From positions 1 through 64,000 of the forward strand of contig JAJDAC010000014.1 of the NCBI GenBank assembly GCA_029262065.1: a DNA stretch of 64,000 nucleotides. The letters run 5' to 3'. The notes below the pieces were generated by a model. It did not search any database. It saw only the letters and a list, made by a program, of their open reading frames with translations, and was not told the DNA's origin. Position 1 is the stretch's first letter, and each line of letters starts with the position of its first letter. A program made the position numbers and the translations under genes. This document shows, one piece after another, positions 42,255 to 51,396 of this stretch. This DNA is from Candidatus Krumholzibacteriota bacterium. Lineage in GTDB: Bacteria; Krumholzibacteriota; Krumholzibacteriia; JAJRXK01.

Positions 42255-43712
42255 ATGTCGAACTCTTCTGGCAAGACTTCACGCCCACGGCGTCGTACGC
42301 GTGGGCAATCCAGCCCGGACGGAAACCAAAGGAACCCCCAGAACGAGGGCCAGAATCAAGGCCAGCGATCCGGCCAGGGCCAGGGCAACGGGCCCGGCGG
42401 CCAGGGCCAGGGTGGCGGCGGTCGGGGTCGCGGCGGCCAGGGTGGCGGTGGTCAAGGTGGCGGCGGCCAGGGTGGCGGCGGCCAGGGTGGCGGCGGCCAG
42501 GGCGGCGGCGGCCAGGGCGGTGGCGGCAATTCGCGCAAGCGCCGTTCACGTCGTCCCAACCCGGGCAACCAACCTTCGGGTAACGCCCAACCGGGAAACG
42601 AAGCTTCCGGCAACCGTCGTGATCAGCCGGGCGAGGGTTCTTCAGGAGGTGGCTCGCGCACCCGCGTGACGCGCAAGCGTCCCGATCGCCGAGCCGGCCA
42701 GGGCCCCGGACAGGGCCAGGGCCAAGGCCAGGGGCCGCGCCAGGGAGGACCTCGACAGGGCCAGGGTCGACGCAAGCGGGTTGGAGGTCGCGGTCGCAGT
42801 GCCGGCGGTGGCGCCGGTAGTGGACAGTCCGACAAGTTGCGCCGGATGTTTGAAGAGTTGCATCAAACCGTCAGCATCGATCCCTACGAACGTTGGAATC
42901 TATCGCGCAGCGACGGCAGTCTTACGCCGCGGGTGATCGATCTGGTCGCACCGTTGGGCAAGGGACAACGCTGCCTCATCGTGGCGCCGCCCAAGGCCGG
43001 CAAGACCACCCTGCTATTGGAAATCTGCAAGTCGCTCGAGGTGAACCACCCCGAAGCGCAGGTGTTTGCACTGTTGGTGGACGAGCGTCCCGAGGAGGTG
43101 ACGCACTTTCGCCGGGCCTGCCACGCCGAGGTCATCGCGGCCTCCAGCGACCAAACCGCTCGCGAACATGTCAAGACCACCGAGGCGGCGATCGAGCGAA
43201 TTCTGAAGCCGGTGCTCGAGGGCGAGGACGTGGTTCTCCTGCTCGATTCTATTACGCGTCTGGCGCGCGCCTACAACACGGTCAAAGGTGACAGCGGGCG
43301 CACGCTCAGTGGTGGACTGGACGCCAACACCATGCAGATTCCGCGGCGATTGTTCGGCGCCGCGCGAAAGATCGAAGGCGGGGGCAGCCTCACCATCTTG
43401 GGCACCGCGCTGATCGATACCGGCTCTCGTATGGACGAAGTCATCTTCCAGGAATTCAAGGGTACCGGTAATACCGAGATCGTCTTGTCGCGCCAACTCT
43501 TCGAAAAGCGAATCTTTCCGGCGGTGGATATCGCCAAGTCGGGAACCCGCAAGGAAGAAAAACTGTACGATCCAGAGTTCGTGGACCAGATCTTCAAGGT
43601 TCGGCGCGTGCTTTCCAGCATGACTCCCGATCGGGCCATGGAGGGTCTGCTGAAGCAAATGCAGAAGCATGCAACCAATGAGGAACTTCTGGTCGCTTTG
43701 CCTGGCCGGTAG
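42255..43712 (+). CDS. rho: Transcription termination factor Rho with low-complexity N-terminus replacing the RNA-binding OB fold
   Basis: A 485-residue Rho-type ring helicase/ATPase. From about residue 193 to the end it matches the Rho ATPase domain: LTPRVIDLVAPLGKGQR, Walker A APPKAGKTT (Lys250), LLVDERPEEVTHFRR, Walker B DVVLLLDSITRLARAYN, the Q-loop ALIDTGSRMDE and the R-loop EFKGTGN. Residues 1-190 are Gly/Gln/Arg/Asn/Pro-rich, with seven GQGGG repeats and several RGR and RKRR patches. I find neither the Rho N-terminal helical domain nor the cold-shock-like OB fold (primary RNA-binding site). The basic disordered tail may take over RNA binding. It could be a second, non-canonical Rho beside a normal one elsewhere. 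The start at ATG 42255 has only a weak GGAA upstream. Confidence 0.85.
   Translation: MSNSSGKTSRPRRRTRGQSSPDGNQRNPQNEGQNQGQRSGQGQGNGPGGQGQGGGGRGRGGQGGGGQGGGGQGGGGQGGGGQGGGGQGGGGNSRKRRSRRPNPGNQPSGNAQPGNEASGNRRDQPGEGSSGGGSRTRVTRKRPDRRAGQGPGQGQGQGQGPRQGGPRQGQGRRKRVGGRGRSAGGGAGSGQSDKLRRMFEELHQTVSIDPYERWNLSRSDGSLTPRVIDLVAPLGKGQRCLIVAPPKAGKTTLLLEICKSLEVNHPEAQVFALLVDERPEEVTHFRRACHAEVIAASSDQTAREHVKTTEAAIERILKPVLEGEDVVLLLDSITRLARAYNTVKGDSGRTLSGGLDANTMQIPRRLFGAARKIEGGGSLTILGTALIDTGSRMDEVIFQEFKGTGNTEIVLSRQLFEKRIFPAVDIAKSGTRKEEKLYDPEFVDQIFKVRRVLSSMTPDRAMEGLLKQMQKHATNEELLVALPGR
42404..42529 (+). repeat. Short tandem repeat coding for GQGGG units in rho
   Basis: Tandem copies of a 15-base unit, roughly GGCCAGGGTGGCGGC with minor changes, encode seven consecutive Gly-Gln-Gly-Gly-Gly pentapeptides. 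A related GGCCAGGGCCAG pattern encodes GQGQGQ near 42707-42735. Such tracts can change in length by slippage. Confidence 0.85.
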
Positions 43713-44505
43713 TCTCGCTGTCGCGGGGCTGGGCTTGGAGGCGGCTTTCTGCCCGGACCCGGCCCTGGCCGATTCCGATCTGTGGACAATGCAGGGCAAC
43801 GGGTGGCGTCCGGTGCAGGTACGTCTTCCCGTCGACGTCGCTGACCCCGTGTTCGCCATGGTCTCGGCCATGGTCGACAGCAACGTGTTTGGTCATGTGG
43901 ACGCCGCTTTCGTCGACTCCGTCGTCACCTCGGTCGGCGACACACCTCTTCCGTACAAACTGGTTGAACGAGTGGAGCGTCGCCCCGGCGGACCGGGTTG
44001 CGACGCAATCATCGACGTGAAGTTCCAACGGCGTTTCGAGGTTCCGGTGCCGTACTCGATTCTGGGCTACAACCCGGGCAGTATGGCGGCGTCACCTCAC
44101 CTGAGCATTCTGGAATGGTCGCTCGGCACGCAGCGCATACCCGTGCGTACTTCCCGCGGCAATCAGGTGTGGGAAATCTCCGACGTTCATCTCTACGGCA
44201 TCCATCAGGGTCGCGTGGACATCGATGTGGATTGGTTCGTGGACAAACTGTTCGGCAAGAAGCTCGACGACGTATCGGTAACGGGATTCGTGCTGTTGCG
44301 TCGCAACCAACATCGCTACGCCGTGGCGTTTGGTTACACGGCCGGAGGGAAAGGGCGCAGCGGTGTCTTCGATCTGGTCGCGGACGAAGTCATTTTTCCC
44401 GCGCCGACCGAATTCCTGCAGATCGGCCGCGAGATGCGCGCTCGCATGGAGCGTCGGAGCGCGGCTCGATTGGCGGTCACCACCGGTGTGGTGACCGAGC
44501 AGTAG
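43669..44505 (+). CDS. Secreted protein of unknown function
   Basis: A 278-residue protein with a signal peptide (about 1-35, hydrophobic LCLAGSLAVAGLGLEAAF, cleavage near ALAD). The mature part is about 240 residues of mixed sequence. It has a DAIIDVKFQRRFEVPVPYSILGY-type beta region and FVLLRRNQHRYAVAFGYTAGGKGRSG, split by loops. I do not recognise a family. The gene begins inside the end of rho (overlap about 40 bases) and continues on the same strand, so it may be co-transcribed. ATGs at 43669 and 43678 are both possible; neither has a good Shine-Dalgarno. It ends 29 bases from the convergent aceE. Confidence 0.6.
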   Translation: MQPMRNFWSLCLAGSLAVAGLGLEAAFCPDPALADSDLWTMQGNGWRPVQVRLPVDVADPVFAMVSAMVDSNVFGHVDAAFVDSVVTSVGDTPLPYKLVERVERRPGGPGCDAIIDVKFQRRFEVPVPYSILGYNPGSMAASPHLSILEWSLGTQRIPVRTSRGNQVWEISDVHLYGIHQGRVDIDVDWFVDKLFGKKLDDVSVTGFVLLRRNQHRYAVAFGYTAGGKGRSGVFDLVADEVIFPAPTEFLQIGREMRARMERRSAARLAVTTGVVTEQ

Positions 44506-44534
44506 TTCAACCTGGAGTGGTCGCGACGCAGAAG

Positions 44535-47294
44535 TCAGCGAACCTGTTCGCGGTCGGGGGTCGTGTCGGTACTGGCTGAGTTCGAACTGCCCGCACCCGG
44601 AGCCACGTGTCGCTGATCCCCCGGCTCGGGGCCCGTCAGGTCCACCCCGAGTTGCTTGGCGGCCTGTGCGAACTTCTTGGCCGTGAAATTTCCCTGTCGT
44701 GTCATCTGAGACAGGACGGCCAGCACGATGTGCTCGGCGTCTATTTCAAAATAGCGCCGCAGGTTTTCGCGCGTGTCGCTGCGACCAAATCCATCGGTAC
44801 CCAGAATTTCGTACGTGGAAGGCATCCAACGCGTGATCTGTCCGGGTACCGCGCTGATACAATCGGACGCGGCAATGATGGGAGTGTTCTCGTCGACTGA
44901 TCCAAAACATTCTTGCACGTAGGGCACTGCATTCTCCTTGCCGGGCCGGTGGCGGCGCTCACGGTCACACGTAAGAGCGTCGCGTCGCAGCTCGTTGTAG
45001 CTGGTGGCGCTCCACACATCGGCCGCAACGTCGTAGTCCTTGGCCAGGATCTCCTGTGCGCGCAACGTCTGTTGCATGATCGATCCGCTGCCCAGGAGGT
45101 GCGCGCGGTGGGCACCGTCGATCGAAGCGGCCCGGTACCGGTACAGGCCCTTCAGGATGCCGTCACGACTGCCCTTGGGCATGTCGGGCATCTCGTAGTT
45201 CTCGTTGTACAAAGCAATGTAGTAGAAGACGTCTTCCTGCTGGTCGTACATCCGCCGCAAACCGTCTTCCACGATGACCGCGGTTTCGAAGTGGAAAGCG
45301 GGGTCGTAGGCCAGACAGTTGGGCACGGTGGATGCGGTCAACAGGGAATGACCATCCTGGTGCTGCAGGCCCTCGCCGTTCAGCGTGGTACGGCCGTATG
45401 TGGCGCCCATCAGGAAGCCTCGGCCGCGACTATCGGCAAACGACCAGATGAGGTCACCGACCCGCTGGAACCCGAACATGGAGTAGAAGATGAAGAAGGG
45501 AATCGTGGTTTCGCCGACGATCGAGTAACTGGTACCCGAGGCCGTGAACGACGCCATGGCGCCGGCCTCGGTGATGCCTTCCTCCAGGATCTGGCCGTCG
45601 GAACCCTCGGTGTAGCTGAGCAACACGTCGTGATCCACGGGCTTGTACTTCTGGCCGTGGGCCGCGTAGATCTTGAATTCGCGAAACAGCGATTCCATGC
45701 CGAACGTGCGTGCTTCGTCGGGAATGATCGGCACGATGCGGTCGCCCAGCTCGTCGTGCTTCAGGAGCGTGCGCAGCAGGCGCACGAAAGCCATGGTCGT
45801 CGACACGGGTACCTTGGGGCCGGTGCCCTTGTGAAACTCGGCGTACACGTCGGCGGCCGGCAACGGCAGCGAAACCTTCTTGTTGTTGCGCTTGGGTATG
45901 CTGCCTTCGAGTTCGCGTCGTCGCTCGATCATGTACTGCACTTCGGGACTGTCGGGTCCGGGGTGGTAGTACGGAGCGTCGGCCATCTGCTCGTCGGGGA
46001 TGGGCAGGTGCAGGCGGTCGCGAAAAACGCGTAGCTCCTTCTCGCTCAGACTCTTCATCTGGTGCGTCACGTTGCGGGCCTCGAACCCTTCGCCCAGCGT
46101 CCAGCCCTTCACGGTTCGGACCAGCAGCGCGGTGGGACTGCCCTTGTGGCTCACGGCCATGCGATAGGCCGAGTACAGCTTGCGATAGTCGTGACCGCCC
46201 ATGCGCAGCCGTTCCAGGTCTTCGTCGGTCAGATGCTCCACCAGTTTCGTCAGTCGGGGATCGCCGCCGAAGAATTCGCGCCGAATGGCCGCGCCGTCCT
46301 CGACCGTGAATCGTTGATAGTCGCCGTCGAGCGTGTCCATCATGCGCTGTTCCAGCAGGCCATCGGTGTCACGTTGCAGGAGGTCGTCCCACTCGCGGCC
46401 CCAGATGACCTTGATGACGTTCCAGCCGGCGCCGCGGAACGTGGCTTCAAGCTCCTGGATGATCTTGCCGTTGCCGCGCACCGGACCGTCGAGGCGCTGG
46501 AGGTTGCAGTTCACCACGAAGGTGAGGTTGTCCAGACCCTCGCGCGTGGCCAGGCTCAACGCGCCGAGCGATTCGGGTTCGTCCGACTCGCCGTCGCCCA
46601 TGAAGCACCAGACGCGGGCATCGTTGGCGTCGGCCAGGCCGCGCGCCGTGAGGTAGTGGAGGAAGCGGGCCTGGTAGATGGCGTTCAGGGGACCGATGCC
46701 CATGGACACCGTGGGGTACTCCCAGAAATCGGGCATGAGGCGTGGGTGGGGGTAGCTGGACAGGCCCTTGCCACCGACCTCGCGTCGGAAGTGATCCAGC
46801 TGGTCCTCGCTGAGGCGTCCTTCGAGGAAGGCCCGGGCGTAGATCCCGGGCGCGGCGTGTCCCTGGTAGTAGATGCAATCGCCGATGCCGTCCTGGTCCT
46901 TGCCGCGGAAGAAATGGTTCATGCCCACCTCGTAGAGGCTGGCCGACGAGGCATAGGTGGAAATGTGGCCGCCCAGGCCGGGGTGACGGCGATTGGCTCG
47001 CGTGACCATGACCGCGGCATTCCAGCGGATCAGACGTCGGATGCGCCGCTCCATGTCCTCGTCGCCGGGAAAAGGCGGTTCCTGTTCGGGGCTGATGGTA
47101 TTGATGTAGCGCGTGCTGACGGTCTGGGGGATTCCCACGTCCAGCTGGCGGGCCCGTTTGAGTAGGCGATACAGCAGAAACTGCGCGCGTTTGGAACCTG
47201 AGGCGGCAACGACCGACTCGAGGGCCTCCATCCATTCTTCGGTCTCGCCCGGATCAATGTCGGGAAGCAATTGCTTGAACTGATCGAAAACCAT
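44535..47294 (-). CDS. aceE: Pyruvate dehydrogenase E1 component, homodimeric type
   Basis: A 919-residue thiamine-diphosphate enzyme that decarboxylates pyruvate and acetylates the E2 lipoyl group. The ThDP-binding motif starts with Gly233-Asp-Gly-Glu (MGDGESDEPE) and ends at VNCNLQ (Asn262/264). Other family segments are HPGLGGHISTYASSASLYEVG, HFFRGKDQDGIGD, LPIPDEQ and GFGRSDTRENLRRYFEID. The C-terminal Ser/Thr/Asp tail is unusual in composition. No E2 or E3 gene lies next to it, so those are elsewhere. The frame starts at TTG 47330, but the ATG at 47294 (MVFDQFKQLLPD) fits the family better. It is divergent from etfB. Confidence 0.95.
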   Translation of the reverse strand: MVFDQFKQLLPDIDPGETEEWMEALESVVAASGSKRAQFLLYRLLKRARQLDVGIPQTVSTRYINTISPEQEPPFPGDEDMERRIRRLIRWNAAVMVTRANRRHPGLGGHISTYASSASLYEVGMNHFFRGKDQDGIGDCIYYQGHAAPGIYARAFLEGRLSEDQLDHFRREVGGKGLSSYPHPRLMPDFWEYPTVSMGIGPLNAIYQARFLHYLTARGLADANDARVWCFMGDGESDEPESLGALSLATREGLDNLTFVVNCNLQRLDGPVRGNGKIIQELEATFRGAGWNVIKVIWGREWDDLLQRDTDGLLEQRMMDTLDGDYQRFTVEDGAAIRREFFGGDPRLTKLVEHLTDEDLERLRMGGHDYRKLYSAYRMAVSHKGSPTALLVRTVKGWTLGEGFEARNVTHQMKSLSEKELRVFRDRLHLPIPDEQMADAPYYHPGPDSPEVQYMIERRRELEGSIPKRNNKKVSLPLPAADVYAEFHKGTGPKVPVSTTMAFVRLLRTLLKHDELGDRIVPIIPDEARTFGMESLFREFKIYAAHGQKYKPVDHDVLLSYTEGSDGQILEEGITEAGAMASFTASGTSYSIVGETTIPFFIFYSMFGFQRVGDLIWSFADSRGRGFLMGATYGRTTLNGEGLQHQDGHSLLTASTVPNCLAYDPAFHFETAVIVEDGLRRMYDQQEDVFYYIALYNENYEMPDMPKGSRDGILKGLYRYRAASIDGAHRAHLLGSGSIMQQTLRAQEILAKDYDVAADVWSATSYNELRRDALTCDRERRHRPGKENAVPYVQECFGSVDENTPIIAASDCISAVPGQITRWMPSTYEILGTDGFGRSDTRENLRRYFEIDAEHIVLAVLSQMTRQGNFTAKKFAQAAKQLGVDLTGPEPGDQRHVAPGAGSSNSASTDTTPDREQVR

Positions 47295-47516
47295 GCTCGA
47301 AATACCTCGGGCGAGGGGAATGGTGCTCAAGGGAAGCTAGGCCAGGCAGGCCTGCCCCTGCAACGTTTTACCGGCGGATTCTCGCGGGTCACGTTGTTCC
47401 TGGCGAATGTGCCGAGATGCCTATACCCTGCTCCGTTGCGGCCAGCCGGGTTCTGGCCCCGTTCAAACCTCTGAGAGTCAGAGACGACATTCAACCCTGC
47501 CCGAGGAGTGGACCCG

Positions 47517-48299
47517 ATGAAGATCCTGTGCTGCGTGAAGCAGGTGCCTGAGAAGGACGCTCGCCTGCGCATCGCCGAGGATGGGAGCTGGATCCAGGAA
47601 GAAGGCCTCTCGTTCGCGATCAGCGAGTGCGACCGTTACGGAGTAGAGGCGGCATTACGCCTGAAGGAAAGTACCGGCGGCGACGTTACCGTGGTTTCCC
47701 TGGGCGGCGATCGCGCTACCAAAGGAATCAAGGAAGCCCTGGCCATGGGCGCCGACCGGGCCATCCATGTGAACACCGACGACCTGATGATGGCCGATGC
47801 CCTGACAATCGCGAAGGTGCTCGCGGCCGCGGTGAAGGACGAGGGTTTCGACGTCGTGGTCGCCGGGCAGCAGTCCGATGACCTCGGTTACAACGCCGTG
47901 GGCCCGGCGCTCGCTCACCACCTGAACATGTCCCACGTGCAAATCGTGCTGTCGCTGGAAGCGGTGGACGGCGGCAAGCTGCGCGTCCGACATGAGCTCG
48001 ACAACAACCTGATCGAGACGGTGGACGTTCCGACGCCGGTGGTTCTTGGCGTGCAGACCGGAATCAACGACGTGCGCTACGCCTCACTGAAGGGAATCAT
48101 GGGTGCGGCATCGAAGCCGCAGGTGAAGAAGACCCTCGAGGATCTGGGTTTCTCGGCGGCCGACGTCGCGTCGCGAGTCCAGATGCAGGGCGTGGCCTTC
48201 CCCGAGCGTTCCAGTCAGGCCGAGATGATCGAGGGCGACCCCGCGCAGGCGGCCCGCACGCTCGTGATGAAACTCAAGACCGAAGCCAAAGTGCTGTAG
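47517..48299 (+). CDS. etfB: Electron transfer flavoprotein beta subunit
   Basis: A 260-residue EtfB. Recognisable segments are MKILCCVKQVPEKDA, SECDRYGVEAALRLKE, VVAGQQSDDLGYNAVGPALA (AMP/FAD domain) and the C-terminal recognition-loop region YASLKGIMGAASK. EtfAB is the soluble acceptor of electrons from acyl-CoA dehydrogenases and passes them to ETF:quinone oxidoreductase. GAGGAG lies eight bases before the ATG at 47517; an in-frame GTG three codons earlier is less likely. etfA follows 15 bases after the stop. A partial acyl-CoA dehydrogenase gene at 63400 could supply electrons. Confidence 0.95.
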   Translation: MKILCCVKQVPEKDARLRIAEDGSWIQEEGLSFAISECDRYGVEAALRLKESTGGDVTVVSLGGDRATKGIKEALAMGADRAIHVNTDDLMMADALTIAKVLAAAVKDEGFDVVVAGQQSDDLGYNAVGPALAHHLNMSHVQIVLSLEAVDGGKLRVRHELDNNLIETVDVPTPVVLGVQTGINDVRYASLKGIMGAASKPQVKKTLEDLGFSAADVASRVQMQGVAFPERSSQAEMIEGDPAQAARTLVMKLKTEAKVL

Positions 48300-48314
48300 C
48301 CGCGAGGAGTGACC

Positions 48315-49283
48315 ATGGCCAACCGAATACTGGTAATCGCGGAACACCGCGACGGAAATCTCAAGCTCATCTCGAAGGAAGCGATGACCATGGCCCACGG
48401 CCTCGACGGCTGGGAGGTCGTGAGCGTCGTGTTGGGTAGCGGAGTCGACGCGATTGCCGCCGATCTGGCCACGTGGGGCGGGACTCGCACCATTGCGATC
48501 GAGAGCCCGAAACTTGCCCAGTACACGCCCGAGGCGTACGTAGCCGCGTTGTCGGAGCTGATCGAAGACCTGAAACCCACCGCAATCGTGACCGGTCACA
48601 GCTACCAGGCCATCGACTTCTTCCCGCGTCTGGCCGCGGCGGTCGATGGCGCGCTGATCCCTGACGTCACATCGGTGGCCGAGGTCGACGGCAAGTTGCG
48701 TTGTGCGCGCAAGGTCATCAACGGCAAGCTCGAAACCCACTGTGACCCCGTGGGCGATGGACCGTGGCTCATCAGCTTGCAACAAGGCGCGTTTCCCGCG
48801 CAGTCGCCTGGTGCCACCGCCGATGTGGAGACCCGCAACCCCGATCTGTCGCAGGTGGTAACCCGCGAGATCGTGTCGATCGAAGCCGCCGAGGCGGGCG
48901 AGGTAGATCTCACCGCCGCCGACATCATCGTGGCTGGTGGTCGTGGAGTTGGCGGTGAGAAGTTCAAGGTCGTGTTCGATCTGGCCGATGCCATGGGCGC
49001 GGCCGTGGGCGCGTCGCGGCCACCGTGTGATTCAGAGTGGGTGGAACACGAACGACAGATCGGCTCGTCCGGTCAGGTCGTGGCTCCCAAACTCTACGTG
49101 GCGGTGGGAATCTCCGGTGCCATTCAGCATCTCGTGGGTATGCGCGGGTCGCAATGCATCGTAGCCATCAACAAGGATCCCAACGCAGCGATCTTCCAGG
49201 AGGCCACCTACGGCATCGTGGGCGATCTGCACGAAGTGGTTCCAGCGCTCATCGAGGCGGTCAACGAAGCGAAAGAGAGCTAA
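48315..49283 (+). CDS. etfA: Electron transfer flavoprotein alpha subunit
   Basis: A 322-residue EtfA. The N-terminal half has the alpha/beta ETF fold (ILVIAEHRDGNL, AIVTGHSYQAIDFFPRLAA). The C-terminal half has the FAD-binding domain with VAGGRGVGG, SRPPCDSEWVEHERQIG, the VGISGAIQHLVG loop and VAINKDPNAAIFQEATYGIVGD. The ribosome-binding site GAGGAG stands at good distance from the ATG at 48315, so I prefer it over the GTG six bases upstream. It ends 6 bases before the MFS transporter start. Confidence 0.95.
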   Translation: MANRILVIAEHRDGNLKLISKEAMTMAHGLDGWEVVSVVLGSGVDAIAADLATWGGTRTIAIESPKLAQYTPEAYVAALSELIEDLKPTAIVTGHSYQAIDFFPRLAAAVDGALIPDVTSVAEVDGKLRCARKVINGKLETHCDPVGDGPWLISLQQGAFPAQSPGATADVETRNPDLSQVVTREIVSIEAAEAGEVDLTAADIIVAGGRGVGGEKFKVVFDLADAMGAAVGASRPPCDSEWVEHERQIGSSGQVVAPKLYVAVGISGAIQHLVGMRGSQCIVAINKDPNAAIFQEATYGIVGDLHEVVPALIEAVNEAKES

Positions 49284-49289
49284 GCCCTC

Positions 49290-50492
49290 GTGCAACAATC
49301 AGGCGAGGCTGGCGAGCCCGCGGCCCCCGACAAAACCGAGACCCACGCGGTTCTCGGTATCGTGGGCATCTTCTTGCTTCGCATGGTCGGAATGTGGCTC
49401 TTGATGCCCACGCTGGCGTTGCACGCAGAGGCTCTGCCGGGCGCCACGCCGTTGCTGGTGGGTGCGTGCGTCGGGGCGGCCGGCCTGACCCAAGGCATTT
49501 TCCAGGTTCCATTCGGTGCCTGGAGCGATCGCTACGGGCGTCGCCGGGTCATCGCATTTGGCTTGGTGATGTTCGCGATCGGCAGTTTCGTTTCAGCCCA
49601 GGCGACCACCGCCTGGGCTCTTTTGTTTGGCCGCGTCCTGCAGGGGACGGGCGCCATCAACTCCAGCCTCGTGGCGCTGGTAACCGACCTTACCGGTCCG
49701 CATGCGCGCGCCCGGGCCATGGCGGCCCTGGGTGGCGCGGTGGGCGTGGCCCTGGCCGTGGGAATGATCGCCGGGCCGGCCCTGGCCGCACGCTTTGGCG
49801 TCCCCGCGCTGTTCTATACAGCCTCCGTCCTGTCCGTTGTCGCCGCGGTCTACGTAGTGGTGGGGATTCCACGGCCCCGGTCGCACGAGCACCACGCCGA
49901 TGTTGAGTGGACCGGCGGACAACTGGGCCCGCTGCTGCGCAGCATGTTCATGGTCCGGTTGACGTTCGGTATCTTCGTGTTGCACGTCACGATCGCGGCC
50001 TTGTTGGTGGTGGGACCGAGGCTTCTGCTGGAACACATTCCCACGTCAAAACACGGCAACGTATACGCCACCATATTTCCCCTCGCGCTGGTGGTCATGT
50101 TCCTGGCCGCGCGCAACGCCGACCGAAAAGGGAAGCTGCGAGAGACGGTAATGGCGGGATCGGTGGTCCTTCTTGGTAGCGGCACCATGCTGGCCCTGGG
50201 TCACGGCAATCTCTACCTGGTGGCGGGAGCAATCGCCTGTGCGGTGTTCGGGGTGGCGCTGGCTGAACCCACGATGCCGGCCATGCTGAGTCGACTCACA
50301 CCGCCGCACGCACGGGGGACGGCATCGGGGCTGTTCTTCATGTTTGAATTCCTGGGTGCCTTCGCCGGGTCGATGCTGGGTGGCCATTTTCTGAGCCGGC
50401 CCGAGCCGCTGGGCTACTTGTTGTTGGCTGGCGCCTCGGCCTGGGTGCTGCTTACCCTCGGCCTGCCCAGACTCTCGGCTGCACCCAGCTAG
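49290..50492 (+). CDS. Major facilitator superfamily transporter (drug:H+ antiporter type)
   Basis: A 400-residue inner-membrane protein with twelve predicted helices. The MFS loop motif between helices 2 and 3 is present (GAWSDRYGRRRVIAFG), as is the motif C-like GGAVGVALAVGMIAGPALAA in helix 5 that marks antiporters. The substrate is unknown. The start is a GTG at 49290, six bases after etfA, so it may be co-transcribed with the ETF genes. Its stop shares the palindrome CTAG (50489-50492) with the stop of the convergent DUF2270 gene. Confidence 0.85.
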   Translation: MQQSGEAGEPAAPDKTETHAVLGIVGIFLLRMVGMWLLMPTLALHAEALPGATPLLVGACVGAAGLTQGIFQVPFGAWSDRYGRRRVIAFGLVMFAIGSFVSAQATTAWALLFGRVLQGTGAINSSLVALVTDLTGPHARARAMAALGGAVGVALAVGMIAGPALAARFGVPALFYTASVLSVVAAVYVVVGIPRPRSHEHHADVEWTGGQLGPLLRSMFMVRLTFGIFVLHVTIAALLVVGPRLLLEHIPTSKHGNVYATIFPLALVVMFLAARNADRKGKLRETVMAGSVVLLGSGTMLALGHGNLYLVAGAIACAVFGVALAEPTMPAMLSRLTPPHARGTASGLFFMFEFLGAFAGSMLGGHFLSRPEPLGYLLLAGASAWVLLTLGLPRLSAAPS

Positions 50493-51223
50493 GTATCCCA
50501 GGCCGGAACATCGCGTCCAGTGTCGGTGGTCTTACCGGGTGACCAGTAGGCTTCCTCGCTGCGGATCGTGCGCGGAAACGCCAACAGGATCACGCCGATC
50601 ATGGCCACCACTCCGGCCACGTAGGTCAAGGCGACCCACCACGGAATCGCTCCGGCCGTCATGTTGTTCTTCAGTTCTTCCCACGTGTGGGCGGGGGTGG
50701 GTTCGAGCATGACCTTGAGCGCCCAGCCCGCCAGCAGTACCCCGTAGATGACCCAGTAGTTGCGCGTGAAGCGGGCGCGAATGGCCGCGCGGTACGTGAT
50801 CTTGAACGAAGGATGAAGTAGATCGTCAGCCACGTGGAGGCCCCAGAGTTGGTCGGGACTCACCGGATCGCGTCGCAGCAACGGGCCGTAGAAGTTTTCT
50901 TCGATCATTCGCACCCGGAAGCGCCATACGTCGAAGAAGCGGAATCGCCGCGCTTCAAACGACAGCAGCGCGCTGATGAGAATGATGCCAGTGAGTAGGA
51001 CCCAATGGGTGTGATCGGGACCGCTGAAGGAGAAACTCAGGAGACCGGCGCTGGTGAGGATAGCCCAGTTGGTCGTGGTGTCCAGCCGCATGCGCCACGA
51101 GTTGGCCCGGTACAGTTCGCCCCGGTACAGGTGAACGATGGCCGAGATGTACTCCTGCCGCGAGATGCTCTGGCTCTCGTAGTCAGCTCCACTGCGGTCC
51201 TGTTTGTCGGATTGATCGTTCAA
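50489..51223 (-). CDS. DUF2270 family membrane protein
   Basis: A 244-residue protein. The N-terminal segment HLYRGELYRANSWRMRLDTTTNWAI is characteristic of DUF2270, followed by two helices (about 52-84), a cytoplasmic region with RFRVRMIEENFYGPLLRRD, and two more helices (about 150-168 and 192-213). Function is unknown. The start is a TTG at 51223 with AGAGG upstream. It stands alone on the minus strand between the MFS gene and a glycosyltransferase. Confidence 0.8.
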   Translation of the reverse strand: MNDQSDKQDRSGADYESQSISRQEYISAIVHLYRGELYRANSWRMRLDTTTNWAILTSAGLLSFSFSGPDHTHWVLLTGIILISALLSFEARRFRFFDVWRFRVRMIEENFYGPLLRRDPVSPDQLWGLHVADDLLHPSFKITYRAAIRARFTRNYWVIYGVLLAGWALKVMLEPTPAHTWEELKNNMTAGAIPWWVALTYVAGVVAMIGVILLAFPRTIRSEEAYWSPGKTTDTGRDVPAWDT

Positions 51224-51396
51224 CTTGAAACCTCTTCTACGCGAGCCGCTACCCGGTTGACGTTCCCGGTGACCAGGCCCGTAGCGTACGGGGAGGCGCC
51301 AACTTCATTCAAGCCCCATGGTTTGGCGGGGGGCTCACGCTTTCTCCTGTCTTTTCCAGCGACGTTACGCGAGCCCTGGACTAGACTGCGGCGGCC

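Noticed and set aside
42404-42529. CRISPR-like tandem repeats
   Set aside because: Units are 15 bases with no spacers and they encode in-frame GQGGG repeats in rho.
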